Of a stretch of DNA of 64,000 nt, positions 31,740 through 39,083 are shown piece after piece (within the stretch, counting starts at the first letter, position 1; each line of letters begins with the position of its first letter). Source of the DNA: Deltaproteobacteria bacterium. GTDB lineage: Bacteria > Myxococcota_A > Polyangia > Polyangiales > Ga0077539. The notes under the pieces were generated by a model that did no database searches, was not told the origin of the DNA, and was given only the letters and a program-made list of their open reading frames with translations. Location: positions 41,223 to 105,222 of the forward strand of contig JACRDB010000128.1 of assembly GCA_016218725.1 (NCBI GenBank), read 5' to 3'. Position numbers and translations under genes: made by a program.

Positions 31740-33860
31740 ATGGTGTCCGAGCTTGCTTGTCGCCGCGGCGGCCACCGCGGGTGGTGGTTGTCACTCCTTG
31801 GGATCGTGGGCGGGGGAGGGTGCAGCCTGGTGTTGGACCCGTCCTTCGGGCGCCCGACGGCGGACGCCGCCCAGGACGCGGCGATCCCGCGCGACACCGT
31901 ACCTGCGCCTGACGCGCCCCGAGACAACGACCCTCCTCGCGACCTGGGCGCACCCCCGGACGCCGTGGAGAAGGACGGCTCGGTCATCGTGGTGGACGTG
32001 CTCCCCGCAGGCGACGGGACCGTCACGGCGGACGCCGTGGACGAGCCCATCGCGCCCCCGGACACCGGCGTGGTCATCCTGGATCGACCGGGCGTGGACG
32101 CGCGCCCGGACAGCACGCCCGACGCGACCGGCGCAGACACGGCCGGGGATCGTACGGTGCGCCCCTGCCTCACGCCGTCGATGTTGTGCGGTGACGTGTG
32201 CGTCAATGTGACCAGCGACCCCTCCAACTGCGGGGGCTGTGGCGCCGCGTGCGCAGGGGTGTGCTCCGCCGGACGCTGTACGATGCCGTGCCCCTCCGGG
32301 AGCGTCTTCTGTCGCATGCGGGGTGCCTGTGTGGCGGCGCCGCGGCACCTGGGGCCGCTGAGCGGCACCGTGGTGGACGGCACCGTGGCCTTCAAGTTCG
32401 TGCGGCCGGCGGCCGGGGAGACCATCGAGGTGCTGTTCAACCGCCTCCCCACCACGACCGCGTTCCCGGAGCTCCGGGTCGGACCCCTGGCCGAGGGCGT
32501 GTCCAGCCTCCGCCTGCCAATGGACCGCGCGTACCCCGCGGGGGCCTACACCTGGCGCCTCCGCCGTACCACCGCGGACGGCTGCACCGCGACCAGCGCG
32601 CCGTGGGAGTTCTTCACCCGCGGGATCGAAACGCGGCCCTCCATGAGCACCGAGGCGCGCGGGGGCGGCGGGACCGTGGTGGACCTGAACCAGGACGGCT
32701 ACGCGGACGTCGTCGCCACCACGGACCCGACGTCGTCCCTGGGCGCGTGGCTCGTCGCACTTCGCGGCGGCCCGCGGCCGTTCTCCGACAACTCCGGCGC
32801 GGCTGGCAGCCCCGGCGACCGTCAGTGGTTCGCGCGGGCATGGGCCGTGGGCGATGTCAACGGCGACGGGCTCCCGGACCTGGTCGCGGCAGGCCGCGAG
32901 GGACGCCTCGGGCTCCACCTCGCGACCGCCGTCACCAGCTCCATGAGCCCCCTGATCTTCTACTTCGCGACGCCCAATTTTAGCCTCCAGGGAACGCCCG
33001 TGGAGTCGACCGGCCGCGTCGCGGGCCTCGGGGACACCAACGGCGACGGCTACGGAGACGTGGCCTTCGGGGTCACCTCGCCGTCGCCCGCGGTGGACGT
33101 CCTCCGCGGGCGCGCGGCCTTCACCGGCAGCGCGTCGGACGCGCTGGGCGGAGCACTGGCGATCCCGGGAGGCATCTCGCCGAGGCTCTTCGGGGAGAGC
33201 GTCGCGGGCGTCGGAGACTTCAACGGCGACGGCTTCGCGGACCTGGTCGTGGGCGCCCCGGCCCGCGAGGGAGACGCCCTGGTAGGCCAGGTGGTGATCT
33301 ACTTTGGCAGCAGCGCGGGCCTCACCTTCGCGGCCGCCCCCGCGCTCGCTGGCGCCACCAGGAGCTTCGGAGCGACCGTGGTCCGCGCCGGAGACCTGGA
33401 GGGCGACGGCTTCCAGGACGTCGCCATCGCCGACCCCGGCGGCCGCTCGCTCTACTACATCTCCGGTCGCTCCACGATGATCGGCCCGGCCATCGTCGCG
33501 CTGGAGGGCGACCTTCCAACAGGAGCGCGAATCGTGGCCGTCGGCGACCTCGACGGCGACCGGGCGGACGAGCTCCTCGTCGGGGCTCCCGGCGTGAGGC
33601 TGGTGGCGCTCCGCCGCGTCGGCGACGGCTTCTCTCGCACCCCCCTGCCCACGGTCCTCAGCGCCTGGGGCCCGTCGGGCCAGGACCTCGCCGGAGCCGG
33701 GGACCTCAACGCCGACGGGCGCGATGACCTGGTCGTCGGGAACGGTCGCACCCTCGTCTACTTCCCCGGCACCATCACAACCCTCGTCGGCACGGCCATG
33801 GAGCACCCGCCCGATTCCGGGTACCCCAACCTCGGCCGGTCCATCGCCGTCGCGCGCTAG
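31740..33860 (+). CDS. FG-GAP/VCBS-repeat surface lipoprotein
   Basis: A 706-residue lipoprotein. The signal ends in G-G-G-G-C; then follows an acidic Asp/Ala/Pro/Thr linker of about 110 residues, a small Cys-rich module (C-G-G-C-G-A-A-C), an immunoglobulin-like segment (about 190-300) and seven or so FG-GAP repeats with calcium loops such as D-F-N-G-D-G-F-A-D-L-V-V-G-A-P, D-T-N-G-D-G-Y-G-D-V and D-L-D-G-D-R-A-D-E-L. FG-GAP repeats make an integrin-alpha-like seven-bladed propeller, so a calcium-dependent surface adhesin is inferred. ATG 31740 or the next codon GTG 31743 may be the start. Confidence 0.85.
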   Translation: MVSELACRRGGHRGWWLSLLGIVGGGGCSLVLDPSFGRPTADAAQDAAIPRDTVPAPDAPRDNDPPRDLGAPPDAVEKDGSVIVVDVLPAGDGTVTADAVDEPIAPPDTGVVILDRPGVDARPDSTPDATGADTAGDRTVRPCLTPSMLCGDVCVNVTSDPSNCGGCGAACAGVCSAGRCTMPCPSGSVFCRMRGACVAAPRHLGPLSGTVVDGTVAFKFVRPAAGETIEVLFNRLPTTTAFPELRVGPLAEGVSSLRLPMDRAYPAGAYTWRLRRTTADGCTATSAPWEFFTRGIETRPSMSTEARGGGGTVVDLNQDGYADVVATTDPTSSLGAWLVALRGGPRPFSDNSGAAGSPGDRQWFARAWAVGDVNGDGLPDLVAAGREGRLGLHLATAVTSSMSPLIFYFATPNFSLQGTPVESTGRVAGLGDTNGDGYGDVAFGVTSPSPAVDVLRGRAAFTGSASDALGGALAIPGGISPRLFGESVAGVGDFNGDGFADLVVGAPAREGDALVGQVVIYFGSSAGLTFAAAPALAGATRSFGATVVRAGDLEGDGFQDVAIADPGGRSLYYISGRSTMIGPAIVALEGDLPTGARIVAVGDLDGDRADELLVGAPGVRLVALRRVGDGFSRTPLPTVLSAWGPSGQDLAGAGDLNADGRDDLVVGNGRTLVYFPGTITTLVGTAMEHPPDSGYPNLGRSIAVAR

Positions 33861-33965
33861 ACCCTGTGACAGGATATGTCCATCCCGGAGGGCCTGCGCT
33901 ACCGGGAACTTCCGTGATTTGCCGGGGTGTGGCAGGAGGGGGGGCCGGAGGCCCGCGCGGAGCGC

Positions 33966-33994
33966 TTGACGGGTGTTCAGTATCGGGCTACCTC
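33966..33994 (+). promoter_or_regulatory. promoter of the topoisomerase VI operon
   Basis: TTGACG at 33966-33971 is followed after 17 bases by TACCTC at 33989-33994. The predicted leader of some 15 bases carries the Shine-Dalgarno GAGGGA at 34005-34010 before the ATG at 34017. Confidence 0.5.
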
Positions 33995-34016
33995 CGTTGC
34001 TACCGAGGGACGACTG

Positions 34017-36161
34017 ATGACGATGGATGGCCAGGAGCGACCGCCTTCTTCCAACCCGCCCCGCCGCGCCACGGCGGAGGCCATGGCGACGAAGCAGCGG
34101 GACATCTCCGTCAGCGAGTTCTTCACCAAGAACCGGCACCTGCTCGGCTTTGACAACCCGGCCAAGGCGCTGCTCACCACCATCAAGGAGGCCGTGGACA
34201 ACGCGCTGGACGCGTGTGAAGAGGCGGGCATCCTGCCCTCGCTGGAGGTGCGCGTGGAGGAGCTCGCCGAGGGCCGCTACCGCGTGAGGGTTGAAGACAA
34301 CGGCCCGGGCATCGTCAAGGAGCAGATCCCGAAGATCTTCGCAAAGCTCTTGTACGGCTCGAAGTTCCATCGTCTTCGTCAGAGCCGGGGTCAACAGGGC
34401 ATCGGCATTTCCGCTGCGGGGATGTACGGTCAGCTCACCACCGGAAAACCCGTGGTGGTGGTGTCAAAGATCGGCAAGGGGCGCCCAGCGTGGAGGTTGG
34501 AGGTGCGCATCGACGCGCGCACCAACAACCCCGAGGTGCTCAATAAAGACCAGAACACCACGGTCCCTTGGGAGAAAGACCACGGCACCATGGTGGAGCT
34601 TGAGCTGTCGGGGCTGTACCGCGGCGGGCGCACCAGCGTGGACGCGTACCTGGAGCAGACCGTGGTGGCCAACCCCCACCTGGAGCTTACCTGGCACCCC
34701 CCAAAGGGGAACCCCACGCACTGGCCCAGGGCCTGCGAGGAGCTCCCGCCGGAGGCCCACGAGATCAAGCCCCACCCCCACGGGGTGGAGCTCGGCATGC
34801 TCCTCAAGATCCTGCATGAAGCAGGCGCCCGGAGCGTGCGCCAGACGCTCTTGGAGGAGTTCTCCAGGGTGACCGCGCCGGTGGCGGAGGACCTCTGTCG
34901 CCGCGCCGGGGTCTCCGCGGACACCGTGGCGCCGAAGCTCTCCGCGGAGGAGATCGGCGCGCTCCACGCGGTGATGCAGGCCTCCCACGCCGCGCTACCG
35001 CCGCCCAGGCGCTTCGCAGTGAAGCTCGCCAAGAGCGACGGGCTCCTTCGTGAAGACCTCCAGGAGGACGGGGCGGGTTTCACCCCGGCCATCGCCGAGA
35101 GGGTCCTTCGCGCCGCGGGCGTGGAGCCCACAATGAAGAGCCGGCTGGTCACGCCGGCGCTCCTCGATCGCGTGTATGACGCGCTCCACGCTTCGCAGGT
35201 GAAGATCCTCCCGCCGCCGGCCACGTGCGTGGTGCCCATCGGCGAGGCGCTGCTCCTGGAGGGCCTGAAGCGGCGCTTCCGCGGCGGGTTCTTCGCGGCC
35301 CACACGCGGCCCCCGGCGGTCTACCGGGGCAACCCCTTCGTGGTGGAGGCGGGCATCGCCTTCGGGGGGGAGCTCGCAAAGGACGAGCCCGCGGAGCTCC
35401 TGCGCTTCGCCAACCGGGTGCCGCTCCTCTACCAGCCGCGGGCATGCGGGGTCACCGAGGCGGTGCTCAAGGTGGACTGGAAGGCCTACGGGCTCCAGCA
35501 GCGCAAGGGCGAGCTGCCCGTGGGCCCGCTGGCCGTGGTGGTGCACCTCGCCAGCGTGTGGGTGCCCTACACCAGCGAGGCCAAGGAGGCCGTCGCCCAC
35601 TACGATGACATCGTGCGCGAGGTGCGCATGGCCCTCATGGAGTGCGGGCGCCAGCTCGGGACCTTTGTCCGCGCCCAGGAGTCCGAGCGCTGGGAGGCCG
35701 AGCGCAGGAGCCTCTTCGAGAAGTACATCATGGAGCTCTCGGTGTCCCTGAGCGCCATCACCCGCGTGCCCGAAGAGAGAATCCTCAAGGATTTCACCGA
35801 GGCGCTCCCCAGGCACGTGAAGCTCGCTGCGCCCGCCGCGGCGGAGCCCGAGGGGGGTGCGGGGTCCACGCCGCAGGTCGCCCAGGAGATGCCTGGGACG
35901 GCGGTCATGGCGTCCGAAGTGACAATGGTGGAAGCGGCGCCGGAGCCCGCGGAGCCAGCGCCGGAGCCAGCGCCGGAGCCGTCCGCGGACGAGGAGCCCG
36001 TGCAGCGGGAGCTGGGCTTCGGGTCGGGTTCGGCCTTTGAAGACGTGACCCAGCGCAAGACCCGGAGGCTCCTGGCGCGGGAGCCCTCGAAGCAGCGGGC
36101 GAGCACGGCCCCGCTGGAGGCCAGCGCCGCCGTGCGCAGGACCCACGGAGGACGGAAATGA
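34017..36161 (+). CDS. top6B: DNA topoisomerase VI subunit B
   Basis: A 714-residue GHKL ATPase. Bergerat motifs: E-A-V-D-N-A-L-D-A (N box), V-E-D-N-G-P-G-I (G1) and R-G-Q-Q-G-I-G-I-S-A (G2). A helix-two-turn-helix region and a transducer with W-K-A-Y-G-L-Q-Q follow, as in archaeal Top6B. After about residue 605 comes an extra tail rich in Pro, Glu and Ala, ending basic. Within it, Q663-R-E-L-G-F668 fits the hexapeptide beta-clamp-binding consensus QxxLxF. Top6 passes one duplex through another using ATP, relaxing and decatenating DNA. Start chosen at 34017 from the Shine-Dalgarno. Overlaps top6A by 4 bases (ATGA). Confidence 0.93.
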   Translation: MTMDGQERPPSSNPPRRATAEAMATKQRDISVSEFFTKNRHLLGFDNPAKALLTTIKEAVDNALDACEEAGILPSLEVRVEELAEGRYRVRVEDNGPGIVKEQIPKIFAKLLYGSKFHRLRQSRGQQGIGISAAGMYGQLTTGKPVVVVSKIGKGRPAWRLEVRIDARTNNPEVLNKDQNTTVPWEKDHGTMVELELSGLYRGGRTSVDAYLEQTVVANPHLELTWHPPKGNPTHWPRACEELPPEAHEIKPHPHGVELGMLLKILHEAGARSVRQTLLEEFSRVTAPVAEDLCRRAGVSADTVAPKLSAEEIGALHAVMQASHAALPPPRRFAVKLAKSDGLLREDLQEDGAGFTPAIAERVLRAAGVEPTMKSRLVTPALLDRVYDALHASQVKILPPPATCVVPIGEALLLEGLKRRFRGGFFAAHTRPPAVYRGNPFVVEAGIAFGGELAKDEPAELLRFANRVPLLYQPRACGVTEAVLKVDWKAYGLQQRKGELPVGPLAVVVHLASVWVPYTSEAKEAVAHYDDIVREVRMALMECGRQLGTFVRAQESERWEAERRSLFEKYIMELSVSLSAITRVPEERILKDFTEALPRHVKLAAPAAAEPEGGAGSTPQVAQEMPGTAVMASEVTMVEAAPEPAEPAPEPAPEPSADEEPVQRELGFGSGSAFEDVTQRKTRRLLAREPSKQRASTAPLEASAAVRRTHGGRK

Positions 36162-37294
36162 GCACCAAGGTGAGCGACCGTGAGGCCCCGAGGGCGGAGC
36201 CCGACGCGCGGGATCGGCGCACGCTGGACAAGATCAACGCGCTGGCCATGGAGGCCCTGGCGGCGGTGCGGGCGGGGAAGAACCCCGCGCTGAGCATCCC
36301 CGTGCGGGCCCTGTCCAACGTGAGCTTCGACGAGGTGAAGAGGCTCCTGCGCCTCGGGGACGCGAAGCAGAGCCGGCAGTTCTTCCACTACAAGCAGGCC
36401 AAGCTGTTCATGCAGACGTTCCTGATCGCGGAGCGCTGCAAGAAGCTCATCGAGGAGGGGGCCACGACCAGCATCCGCGACATCTACTACGACGCCAAGC
36501 ACGGCGTGGCGGGGACCAAGGAGAACACCTTCGAGGAGCAGAGCGAGAGCGACCCGATCATCGAGGACCTGGAGGTGACCATCGACGCGCTGCGCGAGGA
36601 GCTGCACCTGCGGGCGGAGAACCGCGGGGCCATGGTGGGGCCGATGAGCGTGGTGGACACCGGGGACACCATTGACCTTCGGCGCATGGGCTCCGGGGGG
36701 TGGAGCGTCCCGTCCATCGTGGAGGACAACCGCATCCGGTTCGTGACGCACGAGGCGGAGTTCGTGCTCTTCGTGGAGAAGGGCGCGGTGTGGGCGCGGC
36801 TCAACGAGGACCGCTTCTGGCAGCGGCACAAGTGCATGCTGGTGCACGGCAACGGCATGGCGGCGAGGGGCACCCGGAGGCTCCTGCGGCGCATGAACGA
36901 GGAGCTCAAGCTCCCGCTCTACGTGCTCACGGACAACGACCCGTGGGGCTTCTACATCTACTCGGTGATCAAGCAGGGGAGCATCAACCTGGCGTACGAG
37001 TCCATGCGCATGGCGGTGCCCCGGGCGCGCTTCCTGGGGCTCTCGAGCTTCGACGCGGAGGCCTTCGGGCTGAGCGCTCGGGTGAGCATGGCCCTCAAGG
37101 ACGAGGACCGCGCCCGCATCGAGCAGATGGTGAAATACGAGTGGTTCCGCGAGAAGCGCTGGCAGGACGAGCTCCTCAAGATGAAGAAGAGCGAGAAGAA
37201 GTACGAGCTGGAGGCCCTCTCCTCGCGCGGCATCCGGTTCATCACCGAGGAGTACATCCCGCAGAAGATCCGCGAGAAGCGCTGGCTGGAGTGA
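36158..37294 (+). CDS. top6A: DNA topoisomerase VI subunit A (Spo11-like)
   Basis: A 378-residue Spo11/Top6A protein. The 5Y-CAP domain holds the catalytic Tyr in S-I-R-D-I-Y-Y (Y110/Y111); the Toprim domain has the acidic Glu in F-V-E-K-G-A and D-N-D-P-W-G for Mg2+. Length and motif order match archaeal subunits. It makes the transient double-strand break, with 5' phosphotyrosine links, that subunit B gates with ATP. Gyrase and Topo IV handle this in most bacteria; Top6 in bacteria is uncommon and thought to come from archaea or to be ancient. Confidence 0.93.
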   Translation: MSTKVSDREAPRAEPDARDRRTLDKINALAMEALAAVRAGKNPALSIPVRALSNVSFDEVKRLLRLGDAKQSRQFFHYKQAKLFMQTFLIAERCKKLIEEGATTSIRDIYYDAKHGVAGTKENTFEEQSESDPIIEDLEVTIDALREELHLRAENRGAMVGPMSVVDTGDTIDLRRMGSGGWSVPSIVEDNRIRFVTHEAEFVLFVEKGAVWARLNEDRFWQRHKCMLVHGNGMAARGTRRLLRRMNEELKLPLYVLTDNDPWGFYIYSVIKQGSINLAYESMRMAVPRARFLGLSSFDAEAFGLSARVSMALKDEDRARIEQMVKYEWFREKRWQDELLKMKKSEKKYELEALSSRGIRFITEEYIPQKIREKRWLE

Positions 37295-37307
37295 GGCCCC
37301 CGGAGGG

Positions 37308-38834
37308 TCAATCCGGGAAGCGCCGGGCGTAGGCCCGGGCCACCTTCGGGTCACCGGGGCTCGCGGCCACGAGGGCGCGGGCCTCCGCGTGGGCCTCCTC
37401 GCGGTGACCGAGCACCAGCAGCGCGTCGATGTAGGGCCACCGGAGCACGGCCTCCAGCGCACCTTCGCGGAGGAGTTCTCGGGTGGCGCGGACCCGGACC
37501 CGCGCAAAGTGCGACGCGGGCGGCGTCCAGCGCGCCTGGCACGAGGGCGGGGGCGCGAGCGCGCCTGGCTCCAGGTCGATCCTGGTATAGGTATCCTCCC
37601 GCAGGTCCGACGCGAGCCACTCCGCGCGCCAGAGATCGTCCAGGGCGCCTGCGGCGTCGCCGTCGCGAAGACGGAAGACGCTTCGGGTGTAGCGCGCCCG
37701 CATCGCGTCGAAGCCCTCGCCGGGTCCATAAGGGAAATCTTCTTCGGGGTCGGTCTTGGGATCCAGGTCGGGCAGCGCGCGGTCCAGGAGCTCCAGCGCC
37801 TGGGCGTGCCTGCCCGCGGCGTCCAGGGCCAGGACGTGCGTCACCCTCGCGAGGCCCCAGGATGGCGCCAGGGACAGCGCCCGCTGTACGTCCGCCAGCG
37901 CCGCGCCAGCGTCCCCCCGGGCCAGCGCCACCACGGCCCGCTGATGGAGGGCGCCCGCGAGGCCACAACCCACCATCAACTCGGCCCAGGAGCGCAGGTC
38001 CCGATGTTCCCGGCAAGGCGTCCCCAGCGCGTCCTCGCAGAGCGCGATGAGCCGGTCCCAGTCATGGGCGAGGGCCCTCGGAGGCCCCTGCGGGAGGGCC
38101 CTCGCCTCGGCCTCGCGCTCCGGCACCCAGGGCACCAGGGCCTGGGCGAGGGCCCCGGCCGAGCGCAGCGGCGTAGGAGCGCTCCAGGTCCCCCGTAGCA
38201 CCTCCCGGAGTGGCGGAGGAAAGCCTTCGGGAAGCTCCACCGACGAGGGCTCGACGCCAAGCTTGAACCAGCCCCTCGCCTCCGGGGCGGTGCCTGTCGA
38301 GAGGTCCGCGGCGAGGAGCGCGACGGTCTTGACGTCGCACCACCACGGGTCCCGGTGGAAGCCCACGGCGTAGGGGATGCCCCGCCGGGGAGCCAGGTGC
38401 GGGAGCAGCACCCTCGCTCGCCACCGTGCTCCGTCATGCGCCACCAGGACGTCGTGGGTGTCCGCCCGGAGCCCGGTCCAGCCCTCGGCGTGGAGGCGCG
38501 CGAGCACGACGCACACATCCAGAGCGCAGTGGGCGACGCCCCGCGGGTCCAGGGGCGTCGTCGAGCGCGGGCCCTCCGTGGGCGCTGCGAGCACCACCCT
38601 GGGCGTGTGGCCTAGGACCGGGACAGCGCCAGCGAGGCCGAGCGTCGCCACGACCCTCGCGGTGGCCTCCTGCGCCTCCCGGGCGACCGGGTCCATCATC
38701 GAGCCCCCGTAGTAGGTGGGCGCCTGGTGGATCCAGACGTGGCCTCCGGAGTGCGTGTCCTCCGCCACGAGGTGCGTGGGACAGGTGTCCAGCACCCGGT
38801 AGCGGCCCTCCAGGAGCGCCTCGCTCACGCGCAT
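37308..38834 (-). CDS. pseudokinase with TPR-like C-terminal half
   Basis: A 508-residue protein. Residues 1-225 follow the course of a Ser/Thr kinase domain: L-L-E-G-R-Y-R-V, then a strand where V-A-I-K would be but reads V-W-I-H, R-E-A-Q, V-P-V-L, L-A-R-L-H-A-E-G-W-T-G-L-R-A-D-T-H-D-V-L-V in place of the H-R-D-L-K-P-D-N catalytic loop, and W-C-D-V-K-T-V-A-L-L-A-A-D-L-S-T-G. The ATP-binding Lys, the catalytic Asp and DFG are all missing, so it should not phosphorylate. The rest is helical with TPR-like repeats (A-L-A-R-G-D-A-G-A-A-L-A-D-V-Q-R-A-L). Probably a scaffold. Overlaps the small gene before it by 10 bases. Confidence 0.72.
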   Translation of the reverse strand: MRVSEALLEGRYRVLDTCPTHLVAEDTHSGGHVWIHQAPTYYGGSMMDPVAREAQEATARVVATLGLAGAVPVLGHTPRVVLAAPTEGPRSTTPLDPRGVAHCALDVCVVLARLHAEGWTGLRADTHDVLVAHDGARWRARVLLPHLAPRRGIPYAVGFHRDPWWCDVKTVALLAADLSTGTAPEARGWFKLGVEPSSVELPEGFPPPLREVLRGTWSAPTPLRSAGALAQALVPWVPEREAEARALPQGPPRALAHDWDRLIALCEDALGTPCREHRDLRSWAELMVGCGLAGALHQRAVVALARGDAGAALADVQRALSLAPSWGLARVTHVLALDAAGRHAQALELLDRALPDLDPKTDPEEDFPYGPGEGFDAMRARYTRSVFRLRDGDAAGALDDLWRAEWLASDLREDTYTRIDLEPGALAPPPSCQARWTPPASHFARVRVRATRELLREGALEAVLRWPYIDALLVLGHREEAHAEARALVAASPGDPKVARAYARRFPD

Positions 38835-39037
38835 CGCCGCGCCCTTCGCACCGTGAGCGCCAGCGCTCCGAGGCAGCAGAACGCCGCCACGAGAGCCATC
38901 TTCAGCGCCTCCGGCGGCTCCGGCATGGGCGGCGGCGGGTCGTCCCAGGTCGGCGGCGTTGGCGTGGGCAGTATGTCCGCGGAGGCTCCCCGCGGTGCGG
39001 TGAGAAACAGCACGAGCAGGAGCACCGCGGCGCGCAT
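38825..39037 (-). CDS. 70-residue exported or membrane protein
   Basis: Signal-like N-terminus (M-R-A-A-V-L-L-L-V-L-F-L, cleavage after A-S-A), a Pro-rich middle (P-T-P-T-P-P-T-W-D-D-P-P-P-P) and a hydrophobic helix followed by R-R-A-R-R. The helix-plus-Arg end resembles a sorting tail, but without the Cys of MYXO-CTERM. Not recognised. It overlaps the pseudokinase start and has its own -10 box, so the two probably form an operon. Confidence 0.6.
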   Translation of the reverse strand: MRAAVLLLVLFLTAPRGASADILPTPTPPTWDDPPPPMPEPPEALKMALVAAFCCLGALALTVRRARRCA

Positions 39038-39041
39038 GGGC

Positions 39042-39047
39042 GCCCTA
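39042..39047 (-). promoter_or_regulatory. -10 hexamer TAGGGC for the 39037 operon
   Basis: On the minus strand TAGGGC ends 4 bases before the ATG at 39037 and directly abuts the hairpin 39048-39078. Confidence 0.3.
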
Positions 39048-39078
39048 CCTTTGACGGCGCGCGCGGCGCCGTCAAGGG
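39048..39078 (-). terminator. hairpin after the dehydratase gene
   Basis: Arms 39048-39060 and 39066-39078 pair over 13 positions (10 perfect, TTGACGGCGC with GCGCCGTCAA, then one G-T and two G-C pairs) around a 5-base loop. It begins 5 bases after the stop of the dehydratase gene. There is no T-run, common in such GC-rich DNA, so it may act as a terminator or as an mRNA 3' end protector. Confidence 0.5.
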
Positions 39079-39083
39079 CCGGT

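Noticed and set aside
37299..37317. 6-base stem between top6A and the convergent pseudokinase
   Set aside because: Short stem with a 7-base loop and no T-run, overlapping the stop of the opposite gene; expected by chance in such GC-rich DNA.
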